64,000 nucleotides of DNA from assembly GCA_017468365.1 (NCBI GenBank), contig JAFUIS010000009.1, positions 1 through 64,000 on the forward strand, given 5' to 3'. The position numbers and the translations under genes were made by a program. This document shows positions 1 through 7,081 of this stretch, one piece after another. This DNA is from Oscillospiraceae bacterium (GTDB lineage: Bacteria; Bacillota; Clostridia; Oscillospirales; Ruminococcaceae). The notes beneath the pieces were generated by a model. The model saw only the letters and a list, made by a program, of their open reading frames with translations, had not been told where the DNA came from and made no database searches. Each line of letters starts with the position of its first letter. Position 1 is the first letter of the stretch.

Positions 1-160
1 CCGAAGCCGCGGTACTCAACGGCAGAACGGCTGCTTAATTAAGCAGCAAAAGCAAATCTGTTAGATTTAGCGTTTATTGTTTTTACCCGTTTTATAGATG
101 GCCGGGCGCATCTACCCGCTATTCATGCTTCAAGACCCCCGTCGAAACCTTTACGCCCCC
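1..160 (-). ncRNA. ssrA: tmRNA (5' part; 3' part lies beyond the left edge)
   Basis: The minus strand starts with GGGGGCGTAAAGGTTTCGAC, the conserved 5' end of bacterial tmRNA. It continues to a tag reading frame encoding AKSNRFAFAA (42-71) that stops at TAA (39-41). The hydrophobic end with AA is the proteolysis signal expected of ssrA tags. An 18-bp palindrome (30-47) spans the last codons and the stop, the place where helix 5 lies in known tmRNAs. About 160 nt are present; a full tmRNA is about 350 nt, so the tRNA-like 3' end is missing here. It rescues stalled ribosomes with SmpB, encoded just upstream. The resume codon is inferred as GCT at 69-71. Confidence 0.95.
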
Positions 161-200
161 ATATATAAGGCAAAGGTTTTTTCCGAAAGGAAAAAGCACT

Positions 201-668
201 TTATCTTCTCTGTTCTTTCATATGACGCTCGATGTCGCGCTGCATATCGCGTTTTGCGGCGTCTTCGCGCTTGTCATAAAGTTTTTTGCCTCGGCAAAGT
301 CCAACGCAGACTTTGACGTTGGAACCGCTGAAATAAACTTCCAGCGGAACAAGAGTCATACCCTGCTGCTGAATCGCCGCATTAAGTTTCATGATCTCGC
401 GTTTATGCATTAAAAGGCGGCGAACACGAAGCGGATCGCGGTTGAAGATATTGCCTTTTTCGTAGGGGCTGATATGCATTCCGTTGACGAATATCTCGCC
501 GTTTTTTATGTCGCACCAGCTGTCTTTAAGGTTCACCTGACCTGCGCGGATGCTTTTTACCTCGGTGCCAAAAAGTTCGATTCCGGCTTCGTATTTGTCA
601 TCGACAAAATAGTCATGAAAGGCTTTTTTGTTGTTGGCAATGCTTTTTCTTGCATCCTTTTTATCCAT
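201..668 (-). CDS. smpB: SsrA-binding protein SmpB
   Basis: A 155-residue protein, the usual SmpB length. It binds tmRNA and delivers it to stalled ribosomes in the cytoplasm. The conserved features are visible: an N-terminal NKKAFHDY stretch, ELFGTEVKSIR, the SPYE motif near residue 67, a central RKLL-like helix, the glycine-rich LCRGKKLYDKR and a basic C-terminal tail that becomes helical in the ribosomal A site. A strong GAAAGGAGGCG ribosome site precedes the ATG. It lies immediately upstream of ssrA in the same orientation and downstream of recR, so it is probably co-transcribed with recR. Confidence 0.98.
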   Translation of the reverse strand: MDKKDARKSIANNKKAFHDYFVDDKYEAGIELFGTEVKSIRAGQVNLKDSWCDIKNGEIFVNGMHISPYEKGNIFNRDPLRVRRLLMHKREIMKLNAAIQQQGMTLVPLEVYFSGSNVKVCVGLCRGKKLYDKREDAAKRDMQRDIERHMKEQRR

Positions 669-725
669 TTTCGTTTCGCCTCCTTTCGGTTTTGTTTTTG
701 AGCACGGCTTATTTTTTGAGCATGC

Positions 726-1325
726 TCACATTCTGCTGCGTCCTTCGATAGCTCTGTAAAGGGTCACCTCATCGGCATATTCAAGGTTTCCGCCAACGGG
801 GATTCCGTATGCAAGGCGTGAAACGATAACTCCCAGCGGTTTAAGAAGGCGGGAGATATACATCGCCGTCGCCTCACCCTCAACTGTGGGGTTCGTTGCC
901 ATAATGACCTCTTTTACGGTGCCGTCGGAAAGCCTTGCAAGAAGTTCCTTGATAAAAAGGCTTTCGGGACCGACTCCGTCCATAGGAGAAATAAGTCCGC
1001 CGAGAACGTGATAAAGTCCGTCATACTCCTTGGTGCGCTCGATGGCAATGACGTCGCGGGGATCTTCAACAACGCAGATGGTCGTTCTGTCCCTGGTTTC
1101 GTCGCAGCAAATGGCGCAACGCGGAGCATCGGTTATGTTTTTGCAAACTTCGCAGTATCCGATCTTTTCCCTTGCTTCAAGAATCGAAGCGGCGAACTCC
1201 CTTGCCTCTTCCTCCGGCATGCGAAGGATGTGAAAAGCAAGGCGCTGGGCGCTTTTTTTGCCGATTCCGGGAAGACGGGCAAAATGCTCGGTCAGTTTTG
1301 TAAGCGGAAGTACGCGATAATTCAT
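726..1325 (-). CDS. recR: Recombination mediator protein RecR
   Basis: A 199-residue protein of the RecR family, which works with RecF and RecO to load RecA on gapped DNA. Visible domains in order: an N-terminal helix-hairpin-helix ([17 protein letters not shown], about 17-33), a four-cysteine zinc finger (C58, C61, C70, C73), and a Toprim domain ([13 protein letters not shown] and following). The C-terminal Walker-B-like part carries [14 protein letters not shown]. Length and motifs match the family. The gene lies 15 bp after ybaB on the same strand, the usual dnaX-ybaB-recR order of Firmicutes. Its stop overlaps a TGAGCATGCTCA palindrome. Confidence 0.98.
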   Translation of the reverse strand: MNYRVLPLTKLTEHFARLPGIGKKSAQRLAFHILRMPEEEAREFAASILEAREKIGYCEVCKNITDAPRCAICCDETRDRTTICVVEDPRDVIAIERTKEYDGLYHVLGGLISPMDGVGPESLFIKELLARLSDGTVKEVIMATNPTVEGEATAMYISRLLKPLGVIVSRLAYGIPVGGNLEYADEVTLYRAIEGRSRM

Positions 1326-1340
1326 CTGAAACCTCTAAAA

Positions 1341-1688
1341 TCAGAACATTCCGGGAATATTAAGGCTTCCGGTAATTTCGTTCATTGCGTCGGCATTGGT
1401 TTTTTCAATGCTGGAAATAGCTTCGTTAACGCCTGCAACGATAAGATCCTGGAGCATTTCGATATCGTCCGGATCAACGACCTCGGGTTTGATCTCAATG
1501 CCGAGCATCTCTTTTTTGCCGTTCATGCGGATAGTGAGCATTCCGCCGCCTACGGTGAAGTCATATTCTTTTTCGTCAAGTTCGGCCTGAAGTTCGGTCA
1601 TTCTTTCCTGCATTTTCTGAGCCTGTTTGATCATGCCCTGCATGTTGGAAGGGCCGCCGCCGTATCCCTGGGGAAGTCTTGCTTTCAT
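1341..1688 (-). CDS. ybaB: YbaB/EbfC nucleoid-associated protein
   Basis: A 115-residue member of the YbaB/EbfC family, a dimeric DNA-binding protein associated with the nucleoid. The N-terminus is glycine-rich (about 8-20). It is followed by the typical amphipathic helix with repeated Lys, Gln and Glu (IKQAQKMQERMTELQAEL), the beta segment YDFTVGGGMLTIRMNGKKEM, and a C-terminal helix ending in a methionine/glycine-rich tail. GGAGGAATATAAT precedes the ATG. It sits between dnaX and recR, the conserved arrangement, so it is probably part of a single transcript with them. Confidence 0.95.
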   Translation of the reverse strand: MKARLPQGYGGGPSNMQGMIKQAQKMQERMTELQAELDEKEYDFTVGGGMLTIRMNGKKEMLGIEIKPEVVDPDDIEMLQDLIVAGVNEAISSIEKTNADAMNEITGSLNIPGMF

Positions 1689-1727
1689 ATTATATTCCTC
1701 CGATTCTGGATTTTTTGTCTTTTTATA

Positions 1728-3326
1728 TCAAAGCTCGCCTATGCCCATATCCTGCGCTCTTTTCACAAGGGCTGCAAGGGGGTCATCCTCGGGCTTTTTT
1801 TCTGTTTTTTTATAAGGTCCGATTCCGTAACGCACTCCGCAAACTTCGGTTATTGCGTTTTTTATTACCTCGCGGGAATCGTCGTTTTTCTGCATATACT
1901 CAATGAAAAAGCTGTTGGGCGAATCGATGAGCACCCTTTTTCCCGAAAGATAAGCTTTTGAACCGCTGAGAAGAGAAAAGAGCATTCCGTTCTTTTTGCG
2001 GATAAGTTCGATAACGTCTTCCCAAGGTGCAAACTCGCTCTCTGCGCCGCTTTCGGAAGGCGCCGAAACGGCTTTCGGTTCCTCCGTGGGAACTTCGGCA
2101 TAAACCTCTTTCGGTTCTTCAAAAGCCTTTTCGGGCTCTTTTGCGGGTGCTTTTTCTGCGGGAGCCACTCCCCTTGCTTTTAGAAGAGCTATCTCGCTTT
2201 CAAGCCTTTCGATCCTTGCAAGAAGCGCTTCGGTTCCGTTTGAAAGCTCCGGAGAACAAAGTTTTACCAGTGCAAGCTCAAATTCAAGGCGCTTCGAAGC
2301 ACTTTTGGACATCTTCACAAGGGTATCCTGCAAAACGGAAATGGCATAGAAAATCTCCGGCTGGGAAAAAGCTTTGGACTGTTTTTCTATGCGGAGCATT
2401 TCGCCCGGAAGGGATTTGAGAATTGCGGAAGCGTCCTTTGTGCAGGAAGCTATCATGAGGTTGCGGAAATGGTTTATGAGTTCGTCACAGATGCGCGAAA
2501 CGTCCGCGGAACCCTCATAAAGCTTATCCACCGCGGAAAGCACCGCTTCGATATTCCTTTCGGAAATTCTTTCGGTAAGTTCAAAAAGATATTCCCTTCC
2601 CGCAAGTCCTGCGCAGCGGCTTACGGTATCGGCGGTGACGGTTTCGTCGCTGCTGCGGCAGATATCAAGAAGCGAAAGCGCATCGCGCATTCCGCCATCC
2701 GCAAGTTTTCCGATAAGAAGGGCGCCTTCGTCCTCGATATCGATATGTTCCATTTTGCAGACGAATTTTACCCTTTCGGCAATAACTTCCGGCGGCATTC
2801 TTCTGTAATCAAAACGCATGCAGCGGGAAAGAATGGTTGCAGGAAGGCGGTGCACCTCGGTGGTGGCAAGAATAAAAATAACGTGCTCCGGAGGTTCCTC
2901 CATAATTTTAAGAAGGGCGTTTGCCGCTTCTTTTGTGAGCATGTGTGCCTCGTCGATTATGTAAACGCGGTATTTTGCCACAGCAGGGGTAAAGTTTGCT
3001 TCGGACCTGAGGTCGCGGATATCGTCGATGTTTCTGTTGGAAGCAGCGTCCATTTCGGTGATATCGAGAAGGGAGCCTTCGTCGATTCCCCTGCAGATAG
3101 GACATTCGCCGCAGGGCTCGCCGTCTTTTTCGTTGGGACAGTTGACCGCCTTTGCAAGGATCTTTGCGCAGGTGGTCTTTCCTATTCCGCGGCTTCCGGT
3201 GAAAAGATATGCGTGGCCGAAAGTTCCTTCCGCCACTTCTTTTGAAAGGACGGAGGTAATATGTTCCTGACCCGCGACGTCGCGGAAAAATCTCGGACGG
3301 TATTTACGGTAAAGCGCCTGGTACAT
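1728..3326 (-). CDS. dnaX: DNA polymerase III subunit gamma/tau
   Basis: The clamp-loader ATPase of the replisome, 532 residues from the chosen start. It begins MYQALYRKYRP, the standard DnaX N-terminus. Walker A GSRGIGKT is at 44-51, a four-Cys zinc module at C63/C72/C75/C78 and the Walker B/DEAH-like IDEAHML follows. The AAA+ lid region precedes an acidic, Ala/Pro/Glu-rich linker (about 385-440) and a tau-like C-terminal domain. The frame stays open 18 codons upstream to 3380, but those codons lie inside the SRP RNA. GGAGGAAATTTT directly precedes the ATG at 3326, so the shorter start is preferred. I saw no obvious slippery frameshift site. Confidence 0.97.
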   Translation of the reverse strand: MYQALYRKYRPRFFRDVAGQEHITSVLSKEVAEGTFGHAYLFTGSRGIGKTTCAKILAKAVNCPNEKDGEPCGECPICRGIDEGSLLDITEMDAASNRNIDDIRDLRSEANFTPAVAKYRVYIIDEAHMLTKEAANALLKIMEEPPEHVIFILATTEVHRLPATILSRCMRFDYRRMPPEVIAERVKFVCKMEHIDIEDEGALLIGKLADGGMRDALSLLDICRSSDETVTADTVSRCAGLAGREYLFELTERISERNIEAVLSAVDKLYEGSADVSRICDELINHFRNLMIASCTKDASAILKSLPGEMLRIEKQSKAFSQPEIFYAISVLQDTLVKMSKSASKRLEFELALVKLCSPELSNGTEALLARIERLESEIALLKARGVAPAEKAPAKEPEKAFEEPKEVYAEVPTEEPKAVSAPSESGAESEFAPWEDVIELIRKKNGMLFSLLSGSKAYLSGKRVLIDSPNSFFIEYMQKNDDSREVIKNAITEVCGVRYGIGPYKKTEKKPEDDPLAALVKRAQDMGIGEL

Positions 3327-3352
3327 AAAATTTCCTCCTTTCGATAAAAAAA

Positions 3353-3500
3353 CACGGATATGTGCTTTGTCATACGGCATACAGATTTGTCTGCGGCACC
3401 CAAAAAGACCGCTTAATGCTGCTCGGTTCCCCGCCTGACATGGTTCACAGTTTTTTGTCGCACAGGACCCGTATACCGCATGGCAAAGCGCATATCCGCG
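3353..3500 (-). ncRNA. ffs: Signal recognition particle RNA (4.5S/scRNA)
   Basis: Read on the minus strand, the centre contains GTGAACCATGTCAGG, then a CGG-GGAA-CCG stem-tetraloop and GAGCAGCA. This is the conserved domain IV that binds Ffh. The flanks (3491-3500 with 3353-3362, and inward) pair over more than 25 bp as a long rod. T7 follows the 3' arm at 3346-3352, consistent with intrinsic termination or partial readthrough into dnaX. The estimated length of about 148 nt is between the small 4.5S form and the large Bacillus form; no Alu domain is obvious. Placement just before dnaX is a common Firmicutes arrangement. Ends are set from the pairing and could be a few bases off. Confidence 0.92.
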
Positions 3501-3534
3501 CCGTCATCTTGTTTCGTTTTTTGGTTTTCAGAAA

Positions 3535-3846
3535 TTATTCGACAACTTCCTCTGCGGGAGCTTCTTCACATTCGCAGCCGCATTCCTCTTCCGGGAATTC
3601 ATCGAAAAGTTCGTCGTCACAGCAGCAATCGCAGCAGCAATCATCACAGCAGCATTCTTTCTTTTTAAGGAAGAAATAAGCAGCTGCAGCGCCGGCAGCA
3701 AGAACAACAAGACCCGCAACAACAATTCCGATAACAGTACCGAATTTCATAGATTTACCACCTTTCACAATTGCCTTCTTTTTGTTGATTTTATCATAGG
3801 CGTCAACAATAAATCTCATCGCGTTTATTGCTTCAGCGACTTTCAT
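3535..3846 (-). CDS. Small membrane-anchored Cys/Asp-rich protein
   Basis: I do not recognise a named family. The 103-residue product has a short amphipathic N-terminus, one membrane helix (GIVVAGLVVLAAGAAAAYFFL), a KKK stop-transfer and a tail with a CCCDDCCCDCCCDD run followed by acidic residues and CGCEC. There are 12 cysteines in about 40 residues, so metal binding is a reasonable guess. Two starts are plausible: 3846, just behind a promoter, with GAGGG upstream; or 3750, with AAAGGTGG upstream, giving 71 residues starting MKFGTVIG. The charge pattern suggests the tail is cytoplasmic if the helix acts as a signal anchor, but this is uncertain. It lies upstream of the SRP RNA. Confidence 0.75.
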   Translation of the reverse strand: MKVAEAINAMRFIVDAYDKINKKKAIVKGGKSMKFGTVIGIVVAGLVVLAAGAAAAYFFLKKKECCCDDCCCDCCCDDELFDEFPEEECGCECEEAPAEEVVE

Positions 3847-3881
3847 GAATAACGCCCTCTTTCAAATATATCGTACAATAA

Positions 3882-3910
3882 ATAATAACACATATTTTCC
3901 TTTTCGGCAA
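3882..3910 (-). promoter_or_regulatory. Promoter of the small Cys-rich gene
   Basis: Read on the minus strand, TTGCCG (3905-3910), a 17-bp spacer and TATTAT (3882-3887) form a reasonable sigma-A promoter. It would start transcription about 25-30 bases before the ATG at 3846, which favours the longer start of that gene. Confidence 0.55.
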
Positions 3911-3925
3911 GTATCTTATATATAA

Positions 3926-5500
3926 TTAATTATAATTTAACAAATCTATCTCCTGACAGATTTCGCGGAATATCGGCGCGGCAAAATCCCCTCCGGAATC
4001 CATTCCCTCCGCAAAAACCGCCACCGCATAACGCGGTTTTTCACCGGGATAAAAACCGATGAACCAGGCGTGGATAACTTCGCTCCCGTCCTTTGAATAC
4101 TGACCGGTCTGGGCGGAAGCGGTCTTTCCCCCGGCAGAGGAATTTTTCGGTTTTGCGTTTTCGCCGCTTCCGTTTTCAACAACGTTTATCATCATTTTTT
4201 GAAGGATATCCGAGGTTTTTCCGCTTATAACCGGGTTTTCGGAATAGTTCGGGGCAGAAACGAAATTTCCGCTTTTGTCAACCGTCCCCAGAACGAGTTT
4301 CGGCGTAACGGCTTTTCCGCCATTGGCAATTGCCGAAACAAGGGACGCCATCTGAAGGGGCGTTGCCATAAGACTTCCCTGACCGAAGGCGAAACTTGAA
4401 AGGGCGGTTTTTGAAAAAAGCTCTTCCTTTTCAGGAAGACTTCCGCCCGCTGAAGAAAACCCTTCGCCGAAATCCGAGGGACTTCCGAAGCCGAGGTTTC
4501 TTGCGGTTTCAAGAATTTTTTCGCCGCCGACCGAAAGCGCAAGGTCGATGAAATATGGGTTGCACGAAATTTCAAGAGCCTTTTCCATATCTATCTCTCC
4601 GTGACCCGCCTCCCAATGGCATTTAAACGTCCTGCCGTCAACGGTGATACTTCCGGTGCAGTTATAGGTCCTTTCCTTCGGAATTCCCATATCAAGAGCG
4701 GAAGCGGCCACCACAAGCTTCCAGGTGGAGCCCACGCTGTAAGCGGTGAAGGCGCGGTTTATAAAAGGTGAATCCTCGGCGTCAAGGTACGATGCTATAT
4801 CTCCCGGATTGAAAAACGGCACCGAAGCCGAGGCAAGTATCTCGCCGTTTTGTACGTCCATTACCACCGCCGCGCCTTTTTTGATTTTTGAAAGCGCTTT
4901 TTCCGTCGCCTTCTGGATATCCGAATCCAAGGTGAGCACCACGCCGCAGTTTTCGGCGGTCTCTTCTTCCGAAAGAGCTATCTCCTCGCCGGAAAGAAGC
5001 CTTCCCGTTCCGTCGGTGTAATAACTTACCGTCACCGCTTTTGAGTTTTCTTCAAGAAAGGCGTCATACGATTTTTCGATTCCGTAAACGCCTTTTCCTC
5101 CGTTCATATAACCGATGATATGGGGTGCGGTTATTTTTTCGCCGTACCTTTTCGGAAAAGAAAAATTATAAATCCCCGGTCCTTCGGTTATCTTTCCGCC
5201 GGAATCAATGACTGTCGGCTCAAATTTTTGAAAAGCGTCCGCAAGTTCGTCCCGGTCGCTGAATTCAAGTATTGCGGAAATTTCGAGAAGATCCGGAAAA
5301 ACAAGAAGCCGCCGTTCAAGGCTTTTGTTCACCAGCGGAGAATAATTCCTGTCAAAAATCCCCGCCCTTGTTTTTGAAAGGGTGAGCACCCTGCGGCTTT
5401 GCAGCGCGGCGGCTTCTTTTGAAATTCCGCCGCTTCCGATTTCGAGCACACGCAAAAGAAGCGCACCCATAATTATCAAAAGCGCGCAGAGAAAACCCAC
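3926..5500 (-). CDS. Penicillin-binding protein, class B transpeptidase (PbpA/FtsI-like)
   Basis: A septal- or elongation-type peptidoglycan D,D-transpeptidase of 524 residues. It has an N-terminal membrane helix (GFLCALLIIMGALLLRVL), a dimerisation-like pedestal and a penicillin-binding domain. The active-site motifs are S-x-x-K as STWK, S-x-N as SCN, and K-T-A in GGKTASAQTG where most relatives have KTG. The annotated start is GTG at 5500, but no ribosome site lies at usual spacing. An AAGGGGG site lies 8 nt before an in-frame ACG at 5513-5515, which would add VKRT-type basic residues in front of the membrane helix. It is divergent from tRNA-Leu. Assignment to PbpA rather than SpoVD or FtsI is uncertain. 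Confidence 0.9.
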   Translation of the reverse strand: MGFLCALLIIMGALLLRVLEIGSGGISKEAAALQSRRVLTLSKTRAGIFDRNYSPLVNKSLERRLLVFPDLLEISAILEFSDRDELADAFQKFEPTVIDSGGKITEGPGIYNFSFPKRYGEKITAPHIIGYMNGGKGVYGIEKSYDAFLEENSKAVTVSYYTDGTGRLLSGEEIALSEEETAENCGVVLTLDSDIQKATEKALSKIKKGAAVVMDVQNGEILASASVPFFNPGDIASYLDAEDSPFINRAFTAYSVGSTWKLVVAASALDMGIPKERTYNCTGSITVDGRTFKCHWEAGHGEIDMEKALEISCNPYFIDLALSVGGEKILETARNLGFGSPSDFGEGFSSAGGSLPEKEELFSKTALSSFAFGQGSLMATPLQMASLVSAIANGGKAVTPKLVLGTVDKSGNFVSAPNYSENPVISGKTSDILQKMMINVVENGSGENAKPKNSSAGGKTASAQTGQYSKDGSEVIHAWFIGFYPGEKPRYAVAVFAEGMDSGGDFAAPIFREICQEIDLLNYN

Positions 5501-5591
5501 AGTTCTTTTTACCGTTTTTAAGTCCCCCTTTCCCTTTTCAAAGAGTTTTGGCGGCGATAAAAATTTTAATCATAATTTTTTAAAAAAGTCC

Positions 5592-5620
5592 TTGACTTTA
5601 TGGTTTTGTTCTGTTATAAT
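5592..5620 (+). promoter_or_regulatory. Promoter of tRNA-Leu
   Basis: TTGACT (5592-5597), a 17-bp spacer and the consensus TATAAT (5615-5620) lie 20 bp upstream of the tRNA. Confidence 0.8.
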
Positions 5621-5640
5621 AACTCTTGCATTTGAGAAAT

Positions 5641-5724
5641 GCGGTAGTGCTGGAATAGGCAGACAGGCACGTTTGAGGGGCGTGTGTCTTTGACGTATGG
5701 GTTCAAGTCCCATTTACCGCACCA
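5641..5724 (+). tRNA. tRNA-Leu (anticodon GAG)
   Basis: The acceptor stem GCGGTAG pairs with TTACCGC (5714-5720), followed by discriminator A and an encoded CCA. The anticodon stem CACGT/GCGTG encloses a loop TTGAGGG with anticodon GAG, reading CUC and CUU leucine codons. A T-arm with GGTTCAAGTCC and a longer variable arm, typical of class II tRNAs, are present. A strong promoter precedes it and a terminator follows directly. Confidence 0.97.
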
Positions 5725-5763
5725 ATAAAGGGGAGCAACATTTGTTGTTCCCCTTTATTTTTT
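5724..5763 (+). terminator. Intrinsic terminator of tRNA-Leu
   Basis: AATAAAGGGGAGCAAC pairs with GTTGTTCCCCTTTATT (one mismatch) around a short loop, followed by a T run. It starts right after the CCA end of the tRNA. Confidence 0.85.
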
Positions 5764-5899
5764 GTGTAATGTGGAGTTGCGACCCATTGGAAAACGGGGC
5801 CCAAAAAATCGAAGATTTTTGGGGAGATGAGCGGCTTCGAAGCGACTGCGGTGTTTTATCTTTGATAAAATTCCGCAAAAGCGAAGTTTGCCGCGACGA

Positions 5900-5919
5900 A
5901 AGTCCCATTTACCGCACCA
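5900..5919 (+). repeat. Perfect 20-bp copy of the tRNA-Leu 3' end
   Basis: AAGTCCCATTTACCGCACCA repeats bases 5705-5724, the T-arm 3' half, acceptor strand and CCA of tRNA-Leu. The start points are 195 bp apart. Exact tRNA 3'-end duplication is the footprint expected of integration (attL/attR) or of unequal recombination. The 176 bp between the copies hold the tRNA terminator and a segment with small hairpins, but no gene. Confidence 0.85.
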
Positions 5920-5920
5920 A

Positions 5921-5953
5921 AAGGTCGTTAACGAAAGTTGACGGCCTTTTTTG
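5921..5953 (+). terminator. Intrinsic terminator after the duplicated tRNA end
   Basis: GGTCGTTAAC pairs with GTTGACGGCC (two G-T pairs) around GAAA, followed by TTTTTTG. It resembles a tRNA terminator that travelled with the duplicated 3' end. Confidence 0.7.
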
Positions 5954-5982
5954 TTTATCATTTTCCAAACGGAGGTGTTCAT

Positions 5983-6279
5983 ATGGAAAAATTCGTACCT
6001 TTTGAAAAACTTTCAAAGAAAAAACAGCGCGAACTCAACGCAAAAAGCCGCCGCAGCTGGAACGGAATTTGTCCCGTAACAAGAAAACCCGAAAATCCGA
6101 AAGCATATAACAGAAAAAAGACGCAGCACCGAAGCGATTTCGATACTGCGTCTTTTTTATTTTTCCGCACAGAAAACACCCCGCTCTTTCAAGAGAGCGG
6201 GGTGTTTTCATTTCATGGAATAAATTATCTCGACGCCTTTTTCGGCAAAGCGTTCGAGGTGGCTTTTCTTGCCTTCTGA
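5983..6279 (+). CDS. Small basic conserved-type protein
   Basis: GGAGGTGTTCAT precedes the ATG and the first 46 residues are strongly basic (KLSKKKQRELNAKSRRSWNG, then NPKAYNRKK). They resemble a short family of uncharacterised Firmicutes proteins with the pattern 'NPVTRKPxNPKAYNRKK'. No function can be given; nucleic acid or ribosome binding is only a guess from charge. The frame then runs through one terminator (6117-6156) and a second one (6173-6208), and overlaps the deoR-family gene for 72 bp. The last 50 residues may therefore be non-native, from a lost stop or a frameshift. Confidence 0.6.
   Translation: MEKFVPFEKLSKKKQRELNAKSRRSWNGICPVTRKPENPKAYNRKKTQHRSDFDTASFLFFRTENTPLFQESGVFSFHGINYLDAFFGKAFEVAFLAF
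6117..6156 (+). terminator. Terminator-like hairpin inside the end of the small basic gene
   Basis: AAAAGACGCAG and CTGCGTCTTTT are complementary over 11 bp around a 19-nt loop and are followed by more T. It lies in frame with the small gene, which is odd. Confidence 0.6.
6173..6208 (-). terminator. Bidirectional terminator of the deoR-ended sugar operon
   Basis: AAAACACCCCGCTCT and AGAGCGGGGTGTTTT form a perfect 15-bp stem with a 6-base loop. The A and T flanks let it work on either strand. It directly follows the deoR-family stop codon. Confidence 0.85.
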
Positions 6280-7059
6280 AAAGCCGGATTTGGAATCGGT
6301 TATGATTGCGGCTATCTCGGGCCATTTGCAAACGCTGAATGAAGCGTTGTGGCCGATCTTCGTGTTATCCACAAGGACGAAGGTTTTTCCGGCACGTTTA
6401 AGAAGTTTTTTCTTTGCGTCGGATTCTTCCACCGTCAGGTCGGTAAGGCCGTTTTCAAAAGATATCGCATGGGAGGAAAGAAAACATTTGTCAATAATAA
6501 TTCCGTCGAGCATATCTTCCATAAGTGGGCCAACCACAGAAAGAGAAGGCTTTCTTATGTTTCCGCCCGGCATTATTACCTGGACGCTTTTGGAGTTTGA
6601 AAACTGAAGAGCGACCATAAGGCTCGTTGTGACAACGATAATATTTTTATCCTGAAGAAAAGTGCACATATGAAGAACGGTGGTGCTGGGGTCCATTGCG
6701 ATAACGTCGCCGTCGTTAACAAGGGCGGCGGCTTTTTTTGCAATGGCCTGCTTATACTTCAGGCTTATTTTAAAACGTTCTTCGATTGTAAGATCGAAAT
6801 AGGATATTTCGTCCGTGTTTATCGCGGAAGCGTCGCTTTGGGCAACTCCGACTGAAACAGGAAGGGCCGTTCCTTCCACAGCTTTTACACCGCCGTAAAC
6901 ACGGGCGACCGCTCCGCTTTCCTCAAGTTCCTTGAGATCGCGGTTGATGGTCATGTAGGATACCTCGAATTTTTTTGAAAGCTGGTCAACGTCAACAAAC
7001 TCGTTTTCCTTGAGCATTTCGAGGATCTCCTGCTTTCTGGCATATGGAAGCGTTTTCAT
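6208..7059 (-). CDS. DeoR/GlpR-family transcriptional regulator
   Basis: A 283-residue sugar-phosphate-responsive repressor type. The N-terminal winged helix is typical (RKQEILEMLKENEFVDVDQLSKKFEVSYMTINRDLKELE, about 8-47). The rest is the ISOCOT-like sensor domain, with AMDPSTTVLHMCTFLQ and the C-terminal LVDNTKIGHNASFSVC segment where the ligand lysine normally lies. It is the last gene of a seven-gene minus-strand operon, 22 bp after the aldolase gene. It probably controls the operon promoter at 13.8 kb, sensing a phosphorylated intermediate. Its ligand cannot be read from sequence. Confidence 0.92.
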   Translation of the reverse strand: MKTLPYARKQEILEMLKENEFVDVDQLSKKFEVSYMTINRDLKELEESGAVARVYGGVKAVEGTALPVSVGVAQSDASAINTDEISYFDLTIEERFKISLKYKQAIAKKAAALVNDGDVIAMDPSTTVLHMCTFLQDKNIIVVTTSLMVALQFSNSKSVQVIMPGGNIRKPSLSVVGPLMEDMLDGIIIDKCFLSSHAISFENGLTDLTVEESDAKKKLLKRAGKTFVLVDNTKIGHNASFSVCKWPEIAAIITDSKSGFSEGKKSHLERFAEKGVEIIYSMK

Positions 7060-7081
7060 TCGGTTTTACCTTTCGGGAGGA

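Noticed and set aside
30..47. 18-bp perfect palindrome GCTGCTTAATTAAGCAGC
   Set aside because: It lies over the tag stop codon of tmRNA, where helix 5 of the RNA is expected, so it is RNA structure rather than a DNA-binding site.
1728..2200. Programmed frameshift in dnaX giving a gamma form
   Set aside because: I found no clear slippery heptamer with a stem in the expected region.
3327..3380. Eighteen extra N-terminal codons of dnaX
   Set aside because: They overlap the SRP RNA and precede the strong ribosome site at 3326; DnaX proteins begin at MYQALYRKYRP.
5890..5920. A second tRNA-Leu gene
   Set aside because: Only the last 20 bases are repeated; no acceptor 5' strand, D-arm or anticodon arm is present.
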